DNA from: Sulfuriflexus mobilis
Lineage (GTDB): Bacteria; Pseudomonadota; Gammaproteobacteria; AKS1
DNA length: 64,000 bases
Assembly: GCF_003967195.1 (NCBI RefSeq)
Contig: NZ_AP018725.1
Span: 2,170,001 to 2,234,000 of the forward strand
Direction of reading: 5' to 3'
Numbering within the stretch: the stretch's first letter is position 1; the number at the start of each line of letters is the position of its first letter. Shown here one piece after another: positions 17,155-26,627 of the stretch. The notes beneath the pieces were generated by a model that saw nothing but the letters and a program-made list of their open reading frames with translations, did no database searches and was not told where the DNA came from. The translations under genes were made by a program, and so were the position numbers.

Positions 17155-18298
17155 AACGCCAGCTAATCAGCAAGGCCAACACCGCCAGTAGTGCGGCGAT
17201 GTTATAGGTCACTCCGGCACCCAGGCTGGTCCAGGCATACCCTCCCAGCAAGGCACCCAGCGCACCACCGGCACCAAAACTCATACTGCTATACAACGCC
17301 TGCCCTCGCCCCTGGTGCATGCCGGTGAAGTGGATATGAAAATATTGAATGGCCACCGCATGGAAAATACCAAAGGTCGCGGCATGACAAACCTGCACGA
17401 ACAACATCATGCCCATGGACTCAACATATTCACCGAGCAGGACCCAGCGCACGGCGGCAACCAGCAGGCTGAACATAAGTAGCCTACGCAGGCCAAAGCG
17501 CGGTATCAGATGATGCATGATCATGAACACCCCTATCTCGGCAATGACACCGAGCGCCCATAACCAGCCAATCAGGGTTTTTGAGTAACCGTGCTCTTCG
17601 AGGTAAATACTGTAGAAGGTATAAAACGGTCCGTGACTGGCCTGCATTAAAAACACGACAATAATCAGTGCCAGAACATCCGGGCGACGCATGACCTTGA
17701 AGATGGATTCTTTATCCAGGCGAAGGTGACCCGCGGCACGTTCCGGCACGATCAGACTCATTAACCAGATCGCGATAAACAGACTGACCAAAACCACCGG
17801 CAGTATTTCTGGCTCCTGATTTTCCAGGGCCATGCCGAGTAGGGCCACGGCGACAACAAAACCGATGGAACCCCACAGGCGGATCGAACTATAACGATGT
17901 GTATCCTGACCAAGGTGGGTGAAGGTGGTCGCCTCAAACTGTGGCAAGGTGGCGTTCCAGAAAAAACTGAAGGCCGCCATGACCATGGCCAACCACCAGT
18001 ACTGCTGGCCGAAAAACACACCGGCAAAACAAAGAAACGCCAATAGTGAACCGCCGCGGACGATCAGCATGCGCTTGCCGGTATGGTCGGCGACCCAACC
18101 CCATACGTTGGGGGCAACAACCTTGGTCGCCATGATCACGGCCATGAGCTCACCAATCGCGCTCGGCGTGAATCCCAGTGACTTCAGGTACAACGGCCAG
18201 TACGGCACCAGCACACCGATCGAAGCGAAGTAGAACAGGTAGAAACCTGACAGGCGCCAGTAAGGGGCTGCTGGCTCAGTCTTCATGGGGGAGGTCAC
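17117..18298 (-). CDS. MFS transporter, PPP/HcaT-like family
   Basis: A 393-residue protein with about 12 hydrophobic helices. The first ones (GFYLFYFASIGVLVPYWPLY, then GFTPSAIGELMAVIMATKV and PNVWGWVADHTGKR) carry the family A-loop motif, and later RLWGSIGFVVAVALLG and QGRGQALYSSMSFGAGGALG fit the HcaT/LacY-related group. Substrate is unknown; aromatic acids are carried by HcaT itself. It starts with GTG 16 bases after the aroC stop and has no clear ribosome site, so translation may rely on coupling to aroC. An aroC-MFS pair is common in this group. Confidence 0.85.
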   Translation of the reverse strand: MTSPMKTEPAAPYWRLSGFYLFYFASIGVLVPYWPLYLKSLGFTPSAIGELMAVIMATKVVAPNVWGWVADHTGKRMLIVRGGSLLAFLCFAGVFFGQQYWWLAMVMAAFSFFWNATLPQFEATTFTHLGQDTHRYSSIRLWGSIGFVVAVALLGMALENQEPEILPVVLVSLFIAIWLMSLIVPERAAGHLRLDKESIFKVMRRPDVLALIIVVFLMQASHGPFYTFYSIYLEEHGYSKTLIGWLWALGVIAEIGVFMIMHHLIPRFGLRRLLMFSLLVAAVRWVLLGEYVESMGMMLFVQVCHAATFGIFHAVAIQYFHIHFTGMHQGRGQALYSSMSFGAGGALGALLGGYAWTSLGAGVTYNIAALLAVLALLISWRFIHAPHASEAIT

Positions 18299-18314
18299 GC
18301 GCGAGGAGGCTGAC

Positions 18315-19415
18315 TTAGTCTCTGCTGGCCGGTATCACCGGGGTGACCGACTCGACATCCATATTCTGGGCACGCTGGCGCAACATATGATCCATGAGCA
18401 CAATGGCGAGCATGGCCTCGGCGATCGGTGTGGCGCGGATACCAACGCATGGGTCATGGCGACCCTTGGTTATCACCTCTATCGCTTCACCCTGCAGGTT
18501 CACACTTTGCCCCGGCAGGCGCAGGCTCGAGGTCGGCTTCATGGCAATGCTGGCGACAATGTCCTGACCACTGGAGATACCACCGAGTACACCACCGGCA
18601 TGGTTGCCGATAAAACCCTCCGGCGTGATCTCATCACGATGCTCGGTGCCCTTTTGCTCGACGCAGGCAAAACCGGCACCGATCTCAACACCCTTGACGG
18701 CATTGATGCTCATGAGCGCATGCGCAATATCGGCATCAAGACGATCAAAAACAGGTTCCCCCAGACCCGGCGGCACACCGGTAGCGACCACGGTCACCCG
18801 TGCACCAATCGAGTCGCCCTCTTTACGCAGGGCGTCCATATAGGCCTCGAGCTCGGCGACCTTGCCGGCATCGGGGCAGAAAAAGGCATTGTTACCGACC
18901 TCGTCCCAGTCAAAGGCCTCGGGCGTGATCGGTCCGAGTTGTGACAGGTAACCGCGGATCTCGATACCGTAACGTTGCTTGAGCCATTTCTTGGCAATCG
19001 CCCCGGCGGCCACGCGCATCGCGGTCTCACGCGCAGAGGAACGCCCGCCGCCACGGTAATCGCGGACACCATACTTTTGCTGATAGGTGTAGTCGGCATG
19101 GCCCGGGCGGAAACGGTCCATGATCTCGGAATAATCCTTGGAGCGCTGATCGGTGTTGTGAATAATAAGACCGATTGGCGTACCGGTGGTCTTGCCCTCG
19201 AACACACCCGAGAGGATCTGTACCGCATCGGCCTCACGACGTTGCGTGGTATGGCGCGAGGTACCCGGCTTGCGGCGATCCAGGTCAATCTGCAGATCGG
19301 CCTCGTTCAACTCCAGTCCGGGGGGACAACCGTCAACGGTGGCACCGAGCGCCGGCCCGTGGCTCTCGCCAAAGCTGGTGACGGTGAATAATTTTCCAAT
19401 GCTGTTTCCTGACAT
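18315..19415 (-). CDS. aroC: Chorismate synthase
   Basis: A 366-residue protein of typical length. It converts 5-enolpyruvylshikimate 3-phosphate to chorismate using reduced FMN, the last shared step of aromatic amino acid synthesis. All three family signatures are present: [18 protein letters not shown] near the N-terminus, the [20 protein letters not shown] segment, and the C-terminal [20 protein letters not shown]-binding His residues are in GESHG and in the RPGHADYTY region. Confidence 0.97.
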   Translation of the reverse strand: MSGNSIGKLFTVTSFGESHGPALGATVDGCPPGLELNEADLQIDLDRRKPGTSRHTTQRREADAVQILSGVFEGKTTGTPIGLIIHNTDQRSKDYSEIMDRFRPGHADYTYQQKYGVRDYRGGGRSSARETAMRVAAGAIAKKWLKQRYGIEIRGYLSQLGPITPEAFDWDEVGNNAFFCPDAGKVAELEAYMDALRKEGDSIGARVTVVATGVPPGLGEPVFDRLDADIAHALMSINAVKGVEIGAGFACVEQKGTEHRDEITPEGFIGNHAGGVLGGISSGQDIVASIAMKPTSSLRLPGQSVNLQGEAIEVITKGRHDPCVGIRATPIAEAMLAIVLMDHMLRQRAQNMDVESVTPVIPASRD

Positions 19416-19457
19416 GCGGGATATTGTAGCCGTTTCTTGGCAGCGCGTCAGCGTCGA

Positions 19458-20852
19458 TTAGATCACCTTTGAGAACTGCTGTGCCGATTTTTGCAGGTAG
19501 GCATCAAAGACCATGCAGATATTGCGAATCAACAGCCTCCCGGCTGGCCGAACCTGGATGCCCGTTTCACTGACCGCTAACAGGCCGTCCGCCTGCATCG
19601 ACGACAATTGTTGTATTTCTTTGGCGAAGTAATCCCGACAATCAATGCCCAGCTCGGCATTCATGACGGCAAAATCGAGGGCAAAGTGACAAATCAGGGC
19701 CTGGATCACGCGACGGCGGATGCGGTCATCCTCGCTCAGACGCATACCACGCAGCAGGGGTAACTGCTCGGCCTCGATCGCCGCGTAATACGGCCCCACT
19801 TCGCGCTGGTTCTGGCTGTAGCTGTCGCCGATCTGGCCAATTGCCGTCACGCCAAGGGCAATGAGATCACAGTCGGCGTGCGTTGAATAACCCTGGAAGT
19901 TGCGATGCAGTTTGCCCTCACGCTGGGCCACGGCCAGTTCATCATCCGGGCGGGCAAAGTGGTCCATACCGATATAGACATAACCGGCCTTGCCGAGGTG
20001 TTCGATACTGGCCTGCAGGATATCGAGCTTGGTCTGCGCGTCCGGTAGCTCATCGTCATTAATACGGCGTTGTGGCTTGAACAGGGTCGGCATGTGCGCA
20101 TAGTTAAACAGCGACAGGCGATCCGGTTCGGCCTGCAGCACCCGGTCCAGGGTGCGGATAAAACTCTCTGTCGTCTGGTGCGGCAGGCCATACATGAGGT
20201 CCAGGCTGATCGAACGAAAACCCTCTGCACGCGCGGCATCGATCACCGCGAAGGTCTCCTGCTCTGACTGAATGCGGTTCACCGCCTGTTGTACACGTTC
20301 GTCGAGATCCTGCACCCCCAGGCTCAGGCGGTTAAAACCGATTTCTCGCAATACGGCGATGGTCTCGACACTGGCCTCACGTGGGTCAATCTCAATGGAA
20401 TACTCGCCCGTGGCATCATCGGCAAGGCTAAAGTGTTGACGGATGCATTGCATCAACTCAGTCATTTGTGCATGACTGATAAAGGTCGGCGTGCCGCCAC
20501 CCCAGTGTAATTGTTCGACTACGCGATGACTGTCGAACAAGGCCGCCTGCATGGCGATTTCCTTGTGCAGGTGTTGCAGATAGGGAATAGCGCGTGACCT
20601 GTCCTTGGTGACGATCTTGTTACAGGCGCAGTAGTAACAAATCGTGTCGCAAAATGGCAGGTGCACATACAGGGACAATGGCCGCGAAACCGCAGCGGCC
20701 TGACTGTCGGCAATACAGGCACGGTAATCCTGTTCGGTGAATGCCGTCGTAAACTGTGGCGCGGTCGGGTAAGAAGTATAACGGGGGCCACTGATGTCGT
20801 ATTTCTTCAGCAGCTCCAGGTCAAAGACGACTTGTTGTTCGATCTGTTTCAT
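19458..20852 (-). CDS. hemN: Oxygen-independent coproporphyrinogen III oxidase (HemN)
   Basis: A 464-residue radical SAM enzyme of normal HemN length. The 4Fe-4S cluster Cys are at 68, 72 and 75 (FCDTICYYCACN). Other features: YDISGPRYTSYPTA at the N-terminus, HWGGGTPTF, the NRLSLGVQD motif and the C-terminal HemN domain (VMNAELGIDCRDYF). It decarboxylates coproporphyrinogen III during heme synthesis when oxygen is scarce. An Anr/Fnr-type site stands 63-76 bases upstream of the ATG, consistent with induction under low oxygen. It separates aroC from prmB, which are often adjacent in this group. Confidence 0.95.
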   Translation of the reverse strand: MKQIEQQVVFDLELLKKYDISGPRYTSYPTAPQFTTAFTEQDYRACIADSQAAAVSRPLSLYVHLPFCDTICYYCACNKIVTKDRSRAIPYLQHLHKEIAMQAALFDSHRVVEQLHWGGGTPTFISHAQMTELMQCIRQHFSLADDATGEYSIEIDPREASVETIAVLREIGFNRLSLGVQDLDERVQQAVNRIQSEQETFAVIDAARAEGFRSISLDLMYGLPHQTTESFIRTLDRVLQAEPDRLSLFNYAHMPTLFKPQRRINDDELPDAQTKLDILQASIEHLGKAGYVYIGMDHFARPDDELAVAQREGKLHRNFQGYSTHADCDLIALGVTAIGQIGDSYSQNQREVGPYYAAIEAEQLPLLRGMRLSEDDRIRRRVIQALICHFALDFAVMNAELGIDCRDYFAKEIQQLSSMQADGLLAVSETGIQVRPAGRLLIRNICMVFDAYLQKSAQQFSKVI

Positions 20853-20914
20853 GCGTCTAATGACTTCTCCAGTGAATAGTGCAGGAATTATGCAGCCCCC
20901 ACCGGCCGGTAACT

Positions 20915-20928
20915 ATGATCTGGATCAA
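20915..20928 (-). promoter_or_regulatory. Anr/Fnr box upstream of hemN
   Basis: On the minus strand TTGAT-CCAG-ATCAT matches the consensus TTGAT-N4-ATCAA in nine of ten positions. Its centre is about 69 bases before the hemN ATG, where a class II activator site would place the transcription start about 28 bases before the ATG. hemN is a known Anr/Fnr target in Pseudomonas and relatives. Confidence 0.7.
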
Positions 20929-20973
20929 TCCTCGTCAATATCCAGGCCATGTTAGGTTTCATACTGGTAGCCT

Positions 20974-21912
20974 TTATCCCGCCGCGCGCAGCTGACCGGC
21001 AAATTCCTGCTGATGTTCCCTGACCTGCTTCGAGGTTAACAGGAAAACACCCTCACCACCGCGTTCAAATTCCAGCCAGAGGAAGGGTACCAGCGGGAAG
21101 CGTTCAACCAGTGCCCCGGCGCTGTTACCGACTTCGACAACGAGAATACCCTCCTCGTTTAACCAGTGACTTGCCTCGGCGAGAATTTCAACACAGGCAT
21201 CCAGGCCGTCATCCCCGGAGGCCAGACCCAGTTCGGGTTCATGGTGATATTCCTCCGGCAGCGAGGCCATTTCCTCAGCCGATACATAAGGTGGGTTACT
21301 GACGATAATGTCATAACGCTGCGGTGGCAGATCGGAGAATAGATTAGATTCGTAAAGATTTAACACCCCTTCCATACCATGCTGCGCAATATTTTTCTCT
21401 GCCACGGCAAGGGCATCTGTCGAGATGTCTGCGGCATCGACCTGTGCATACGGAAAGGCGTGTGCGCAGGCAATTGCAATACAGGCACTACCCGTGCACA
21501 TATCCAGCACATGGCCGACCTGTTCGGGCTCGACCCATGGTTCAAACTGCTGCTCGATCAATTCCGCGATAGGTGAACGCGGCACCAGTACACGTTCGTC
21601 TACATAAAATGACAAGCCGGCAAACCAGGCCTGATTTGTCAGATAGGGCACCGGGATGCGTTTTTCATAACGTTGTCGGAGCAGGTCAAAGACGCGTTGT
21701 TTTTCATCGCGCGTCAGATTGGCAGAAAAGAGTTCCGGCGCCAGTCCATGCTGCAGGTGCAGGGCATGCAGTACCAGGGTCAGGGCATCGTCTACGGCAT
21801 TGCTGGTGCCATGGCCGTAATGCAGGCCAGCCTCGTTAAAACGACTCGCTCCCCAGCGAATAAAATCGGTGAGGCTATGCAGTTCTTCTCTCGGCAGTTG
21901 TGACGGGCTCAT
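20974..21912 (-). CDS. prmB: Ribosomal protein uL3 glutamine methyltransferase PrmB
   Basis: A 312-residue protein of PrmB length. It methylates a Gln of ribosomal protein L3. The N-terminal helical domain has LTDFIRWGASRFNEAGLHYG; the methyltransferase half carries the SAM-binding VLDMCTGSACIAIACAHAFP, the acidic loop DAADISTDALAVAEKNI and the catalytic NPPYV motif. Its start codon overlaps the stop of the upstream S24-like gene (ATGA), indicating translational coupling. Confidence 0.95.
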   Translation of the reverse strand: MSPSQLPREELHSLTDFIRWGASRFNEAGLHYGHGTSNAVDDALTLVLHALHLQHGLAPELFSANLTRDEKQRVFDLLRQRYEKRIPVPYLTNQAWFAGLSFYVDERVLVPRSPIAELIEQQFEPWVEPEQVGHVLDMCTGSACIAIACAHAFPYAQVDAADISTDALAVAEKNIAQHGMEGVLNLYESNLFSDLPPQRYDIIVSNPPYVSAEEMASLPEEYHHEPELGLASGDDGLDACVEILAEASHWLNEEGILVVEVGNSAGALVERFPLVPFLWLEFERGGEGVFLLTSKQVREHQQEFAGQLRAAG

Positions 21913-22259
21913 GTATTGGTACGAACAACAGCAATCTCTTCCGTGGTCCAGTCGTAATGCTTGCGCTTGCGCTTGTAATACTTCTGGATGACGACGCCAC
22001 GAACACTGAAGGCCTCGACCATCTCGACGGTTTCATAGGCATCATTGAGGGGCTTCATGTATTTCTTGCCGTTTTCTTCGACGTACTGGCGAAAATGGGT
22101 TTCGCCCAGGTAGTCGAGCACCACATAGGAACCGTTGCCACAAGGCGCGGCCTGATCGACGATAATGATCGCACCGTCTTCGAACTCAGGCTCCATGCTG
22201 TCACCCAGTGCCTGCAGGGCAAACGGTTCAGTTACGTCTGAGGTACATCCACCACTCAT
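21909..22259 (-). CDS. S24/LexA-type peptidase-like protein without DNA-binding domain
   Basis: A 116-residue protein that is only the LexA/UmuD C-terminal fold. It has the Ser motif in ALGDSMEPEFEDGAIIIVD and strands equivalent to LexA (GNGSYVVLDYLGETHFRQYV, KYMKPLND). In LexA the general-base Lys sits in a TVKRL strand; the aligned stretch here is THFRQYV, with Arg at that point, so the Ser-Lys dyad may be lost. No N-terminal helix-turn-helix is present. It overlaps prmB by four bases. Whether it cleaves itself or anything else is uncertain. Confidence 0.8.
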   Translation of the reverse strand: MSGGCTSDVTEPFALQALGDSMEPEFEDGAIIIVDQAAPCGNGSYVVLDYLGETHFRQYVEENGKKYMKPLNDAYETVEMVEAFSVRGVVIQKYYKRKRKHYDWTTEEIAVVRTNT

Positions 22260-22404
22260 GGCTTACTCCTGGTTGATCATTCTTGGGTTGAACGCTATTG
22301 GTCTGCGCACACTATAAGGAATAGGGTGGCTGGCTAAATCAGTAGGCTTGGCAGTCTAGGGCGCGCGGCCATGAAGTCAAGTAAAAAGCGGAGAAACCCG
22401 GCCA

Positions 22405-23487
22405 TTACCCCGCAAAATCGGCCAAATGCACGGGCTGGCGGCGTGCGCCCCACTGCCCCGGTTCGGCCTCGAAGACCCCGGCACAGGCCGTACCACACTG
22501 CTTACACTGGCCCTTTTCATCAAGCTGCCAGGCTTTCAATTCATACCAGTCACGGACAATGAGTTTTTCCCCACAGCTGTGGCAATAGGTGGTACCGCCC
22601 TCCTCATCGTGAACATTGCCGGTATAGGCATAACGCACACCATTTTTGATGGCGATTTCACGCGCCCGGGTCAGGGTCTCGTATGGTGTCGACGGCACAT
22701 CCATCATTTTATAATCGGGGTGAAAGGCGGTAAAGTGCATCGGCATATCCGGGCCAAGGTGCTCCACCACCCACTGTGTCATTTCCTCGATTTCCTTCTC
22801 ACTGTCGTTCTTACCGGGGATCAATAGCGTGGTCGTTTCCAGCCAGACGTCCGTTTCATGTTTAATGTATTGCAAGGTGTCCAGCACTGGCTGCAGGTGG
22901 CCACCTGTGATCTTGTAGTAAAACTCTTCAGTAAAGGCCTTCAGGTCAATGTTCGCTGCATCCATGTGCTGGTAGAACTCCGCCCGCGGTTCAGGACAGA
23001 CATAACCGGCACTCACCGACACCGATTTCACGCCGACCTCATGACAGGCCTTTGCGACATCAATGGCATACTCGTGGAAGATCACCGGGTCATTGTAGGT
23101 ATACGCCACGCTACGACAGTCCAGGGATTTCGCTACCCTGGCGATCAGTTCCGGAGAGGCTGCATCGGCAAGTGTATCTATCTCGCGTGACTTGCTGATA
23201 TCCCAGTTTTGGCAAAATTTACAGGCCAGGTTGCAACCGGCCGTGCCAAACGACAGCACCGGGCTGCCGGGTAGAAAATGGTTCAGGGGTTTTTTCTCGA
23301 TAGGGTCAATGCAATAGCCGCTGGAACGGCCATAGCTGGTCATAACAATACTGTCGTTCTCGTTGGCGCGGACAAAACACAGTCCACGCTGACCGGCATG
23401 CAGCTTGCAAAACCTTGGGCACAGGTCGCACTGTATCCGCCCGTCATCAAGGCGGTGCCAGTATTTCGTGGCCACGGTATCTGTCAT
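22405..23487 (-). CDS. amrS: AmmeMemoRadiSam system radical SAM enzyme
   Basis: A 360-residue protein; the ATG at 23487 is chosen for its AAGGAA site. It has an N-terminal Cys cluster (CDLCPRFCKLHAGQRGLC), the radical SAM motif CNLACKFCQNW, the family DIS and SVAYTYNDPVIFHEYAIDVA segments, and a C-terminal zinc-ribbon-like region with two CxxC pairs (CHSCGEKL and CKQCGTAC). The neighbouring divergent genes encode the other two members of the set, so this is a complete AmmeMemoRadiSam system. The reaction it performs is not established in the literature known to me; a radical modification of a substrate protein or small molecule is assumed. The start lies 137 bases from the divergent partner. 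Confidence 0.92.
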   Translation of the reverse strand: MTDTVATKYWHRLDDGRIQCDLCPRFCKLHAGQRGLCFVRANENDSIVMTSYGRSSGYCIDPIEKKPLNHFLPGSPVLSFGTAGCNLACKFCQNWDISKSREIDTLADAASPELIARVAKSLDCRSVAYTYNDPVIFHEYAIDVAKACHEVGVKSVSVSAGYVCPEPRAEFYQHMDAANIDLKAFTEEFYYKITGGHLQPVLDTLQYIKHETDVWLETTTLLIPGKNDSEKEIEEMTQWVVEHLGPDMPMHFTAFHPDYKMMDVPSTPYETLTRAREIAIKNGVRYAYTGNVHDEEGGTTYCHSCGEKLIVRDWYELKAWQLDEKGQCKQCGTACAGVFEAEPGQWGARRQPVHLADFAG

Positions 23488-23624
23488 GGGGGTTTCCTTC
23501 ATATTTAATATATAGGTATCGACCATACTCAATTCAATACCCGAAATATAGCAGGGTAATATCCTTGCAAGTCATATGGACTTTTGGCAGGATAGCTATT
23601 AGATATCCGACGGAGGAAGACAGG

Positions 23625-24419
23625 GTGGCAAGCATCAGAGAGGCCGCTGTCGCGGATCTTTTCTACCCGGCCAACCCGGCCGAGCTTAACCAGCAGCTTG
23701 ACGAATTCATTGGCCAGGCAGGGGCGGATCGTGAACCGGCTCTGGCCTTGGTTGTCCCGCATGCAGGCTACATCTATTCCGGTCCTGTCGCTGCCAGTGC
23801 CTACGTCCACCTGCAACCCTTACGCGGCAAGATTCGCCGAGTTGTCCTGCTCGGCCCCTCCCATCGCGTCAGTTTTTATGGCCTGGCCACGAGCAGCGCG
23901 GACTTTTTTGCCACGCCACTGGGAAACATCCCCCTGGACCGCCCAGCACTCGACGGCCTGCTCGAGCTGCCACAGGTGCACCAGTTCGACCAGGCCCATG
24001 TCGAGGAGCACAGCCTTGAGGTACAACTGCCTTTCCTGCAAAAAATGCTGGGCAATTTTGCACTGGTACCGCTGGTGGTCGGTGATGCGGAACCGGCCGA
24101 GGTTGCCGAGGTCATTGACCGTCTCTGGTCTGATGAACAGACCCTGGTCGTGATCAGTTCTGACCTCAGTCACTACCATGACTACCCTACGGCACAGAAA
24201 ATGGATCGAAAGACCTGCGAGGCCATCGAGACCCTGCACCCTGAGGCCATTGATTATGAAAGCGCCTGCGGCCGCAACCCGTTAAGGGGACTACTCGATG
24301 TGGTCCGGCAACGCGGTCTGCAAGTACGGACCCTGGACTTGCGTAATTCCGGGGATACCGCCGGTCCGGCCGATCGCGTGGTCGGTTATGGGGCCTGGAT
24401 GGTGACGCCCCGCCCATGA
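23625..24419 (+). CDS. amrB: AmmeMemoRadiSam system protein B (Memo-like)
   Basis: A 264-residue protein starting with GTG at 23625, with CGGAGGAAG just upstream. It is a Memo/LigB-fold dioxygenase-like protein: VVPHAGYIYSGPVAASAYVH, LLGPSHRVSFYGLA, HSLEVQLPFLQKML and VVISSDLSHYHDYP, containing the His residues that line the metal-like pocket in Memo proteins. Its stop overlaps the start of the AMMECR1 gene by four bases. It belongs with the divergent radical SAM enzyme. Confidence 0.92.
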   Translation: MASIREAAVADLFYPANPAELNQQLDEFIGQAGADREPALALVVPHAGYIYSGPVAASAYVHLQPLRGKIRRVVLLGPSHRVSFYGLATSSADFFATPLGNIPLDRPALDGLLELPQVHQFDQAHVEEHSLEVQLPFLQKMLGNFALVPLVVGDAEPAEVAEVIDRLWSDEQTLVVISSDLSHYHDYPTAQKMDRKTCEAIETLHPEAIDYESACGRNPLRGLLDVVRQRGLQVRTLDLRNSGDTAGPADRVVGYGAWMVTPRP

Positions 24420-24988
24420 ACCTGACACCTGCCGACAAGGCTACGCTGTTAAAACTGGCCAGAGACTCCATCACCCATGGAATGGAACACGGCGTGCCAC
24501 TCCCGGTCAGCCTGGAGGAACATAGTGATATTCTCCAACAGCCCGGTGCCAGCTTCATCACCCTGCACCTGAACCAGGAGTTGCGCGGTTGTATTGGCAG
24601 CCTCGCCCCGCACCGCCCCCTCATCAAGGACGTGGCGCAAAATGCCTTTAGTGCTGCCTTTCGTGATCCGCGCTTTACCCCGGTACGCCGTGATGAACTG
24701 GATACTCTCCATATCCATATCGAGGTCCTGAGCCCGACGCAGTTACTACAATTTGGCTCCGAAACCGAATTGCAACGGATGATACGCCCCGGCATCGATG
24801 GCCTGGTCCTGCGTGATGGCGTCTATAGCGGTACCTTTCTGCCCAGTGTCTGGCAGTCATTGCCTGACGTGCAAACGTTTTTGCAGCAGCTCAAGAGAAA
24901 GGCCGGCCTGCCCGCCAACTACTGGTCGGACAGCCTCGAAGTCGAGCGCTACACGACCGAGTCCTTCGAAGAACCCGTCCAGGAATAG
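24416..24988 (+). CDS. amrA: AmmeMemoRadiSam system protein A (AMMECR1 domain)
   Basis: A 190-residue AMMECR1-family protein. The invariant LRGCIGSL motif (residues about 56-63) is present with [13 protein letters not shown] and the C-terminal [14 protein letters not shown] overlaps the end of the Memo-like gene. The family is conserved from bacteria to humans, and its biochemical role is unsettled; the invariant Cys in the motif is thought to be catalytic. Genetic linkage to proteins B and S is the main functional clue. Confidence 0.92.
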   Translation: MNLTPADKATLLKLARDSITHGMEHGVPLPVSLEEHSDILQQPGASFITLHLNQELRGCIGSLAPHRPLIKDVAQNAFSAAFRDPRFTPVRRDELDTLHIHIEVLSPTQLLQFGSETELQRMIRPGIDGLVLRDGVYSGTFLPSVWQSLPDVQTFLQQLKRKAGLPANYWSDSLEVERYTTESFEEPVQE

Positions 24989-25023
24989 CAGACGCCTCCC
25001 CGTGTGCGTGGCATAATCCCCTT

Positions 25024-26058
25024 ATGCAAACACTGACCCTGACACAACCTGATGACTGGCACCTGCATGTCCGCGATGCTGACGTACTATCCAGCGTAAT
25101 GCCACATACGGCCAGGCAGTTTGCCCGCGCTATCATCATGCCCAACCTGAAACCACCCGTGACTAACGTCGAGGCGGCAATGGCCTATCGCCAGCGTATT
25201 CTCGATAGCTGTCCTCAGGGCAGCCCGTTTCAGCCCCTGATGACCCTGTACCTGACAGACAAGACCTCGGCTGAAGAAATTGCCCGGGCGGCCGAAAACG
25301 CATTTGTGCATGCCGTAAAACTCTATCCCTCAGGTGCCACTACCAACTCGGATGCCGGTGTAACCGATATCCGGCATACCCATGCCGCACTGGCCGCCAT
25401 GCAGGAAACCGGCCTGCCCTTGCTCATTCACGGTGAGGTGACGGACCCGGCCATTGATGTCTTTGACCGTGAGACCGTCTTTATCCATGAACAGCTGCTG
25501 CCCCTGCTGGAGAAGTTCCCTGATCTGAAGGTTGTCCTTGAACACATTACCACGGGTGATGCCGCGGACTTCGTCCTCAATGCACCGGACAACGTCGCCG
25601 CCACCATTACGGCACATCATTTGTTAATGAACCGCAATGCCATGTTCGTGGGCGGCATACGACCGCACCACTATTGCCTGCCCATACTCAAGCGCGAGGA
25701 ACATCGGCAGATCCTTGTCGATGTCGCGACCAGTGGTAACAAGAAGTTTTTCCTCGGCACCGACAGCGCCCCCCATGCACAAGGGGCAAAGGAGAGTGCC
25801 TGTGGTTGTGCCGGCATGTACACGGCCCACGCCGCGATCGAATTATATGCCGAGGCCTTCGAGGCGGCGGGGGCGCTGGATAAACTTGAGGGTTTTGCCA
25901 GTTTCCATGGCGCGGATTTCTATGGCCTGCCCAGGAATACCGGCACGATCACCCTGGAACAGAGACCATGGCAGGTGCCAGACAGCTATCCACTCGGTGA
26001 TGAAGTCCTTATCCCCTTACGTGCCGGCGAAACGCTACGCTGGTCTGTCCGTCAGTAG
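25024..26058 (+). CDS. pyrC: Dihydroorotase
   Basis: A 344-residue class II dihydroorotase, the usual length for this group. It cyclises carbamoyl aspartate to dihydroorotate in pyrimidine synthesis. Metal ligands are visible in DDWHLHVRD, the carboxylated Lys in [15 protein letters not shown], then [18 protein letters not shown] and the catalytic Asp in [10 protein letters not shown]. Its last seven bases overlap the end of the convergent PqiA-like gene. Confidence 0.96.
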   Translation: MQTLTLTQPDDWHLHVRDADVLSSVMPHTARQFARAIIMPNLKPPVTNVEAAMAYRQRILDSCPQGSPFQPLMTLYLTDKTSAEEIARAAENAFVHAVKLYPSGATTNSDAGVTDIRHTHAALAAMQETGLPLLIHGEVTDPAIDVFDRETVFIHEQLLPLLEKFPDLKVVLEHITTGDAADFVLNAPDNVAATITAHHLLMNRNAMFVGGIRPHHYCLPILKREEHRQILVDVATSGNKKFFLGTDSAPHAQGAKESACGCAGMYTAHAAIELYAEAFEAAGALDKLEGFASFHGADFYGLPRNTGTITLEQRPWQVPDSYPLGDEVLIPLRAGETLRWSVRQ

Positions 26059-26570
26059 CCAGACTCGGCCTGTTTAAGGCAGGCATCGGTCAGTTTGATC
26101 ACGCGGGCGGTAATATACATCGTTAGCAATACGGCGAGGGCAAAGGCATACAGGCCAATATGTACCTGCACGGCAAAGAGATAACCCAGTTTTAGTGCGA
26201 CGATCAGAATGGCAACGACAAAGACATCCAGCATCGACCACTTGCCATAATCATGCATATACCTGAGGTGGCGCTGAGAATTCGAGTCCGTAGCGCTACC
26301 CGCCACCAGTCGATACAGAACAACTATTTTCATCAAGGGCAAGATGATGCTGAATGTCGCTAACAGCAAAAATAACAGCCATTGCCCTTCCCTTAATAAT
26401 TCGAATACCCCGCTCACCACAGAGAATGTGTTTTCGAGCACGATAAACTTTTCAATGGTCAGCATCGGCGCAAACAGACCGACAGCCAGACACAGCAGGT
26501 TCAGGCCAATGAGCCAGCGAAGCCATCTTGCCTGACGGGGGAATTGTGTTGAAATGGTCTTGTCTGCCAT
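26052..26570 (-). CDS. PqiA-family inner-membrane protein
   Basis: A 172-residue protein started at 26570 ([20 protein letters not shown]); the longer frame to 26627 lacks support. It has four hydrophobic segments and the paraquat-inducible protein A pattern: [33 protein letters not shown], then [20 protein letters not shown] (the family GKWSM.D motif). E. coli PqiA is part of a lipid-transport envelope system with MCE proteins, but no MCE partner is adjacent. It is about half the length of E. coli PqiA, with a single PqiA domain. Confidence 0.8.
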   Translation of the reverse strand: MADKTISTQFPRQARWLRWLIGLNLLCLAVGLFAPMLTIEKFIVLENTFSVVSGVFELLREGQWLLFLLLATFSIILPLMKIVVLYRLVAGSATDSNSQRHLRYMHDYGKWSMLDVFVVAILIVALKLGYLFAVQVHIGLYAFALAVLLTMYITARVIKLTDACLKQAESGY

Positions 26571-26627
26571 CCCAGCACAATAATCAAAATGGCACGGGCT
26601 TTCAAATGCCGCGCCGTCATTACCCAC

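Noticed and set aside
18285-18944. 219-residue frame opposite aroC
   Set aside because: aroC is certain on the minus strand; this is its shadow.
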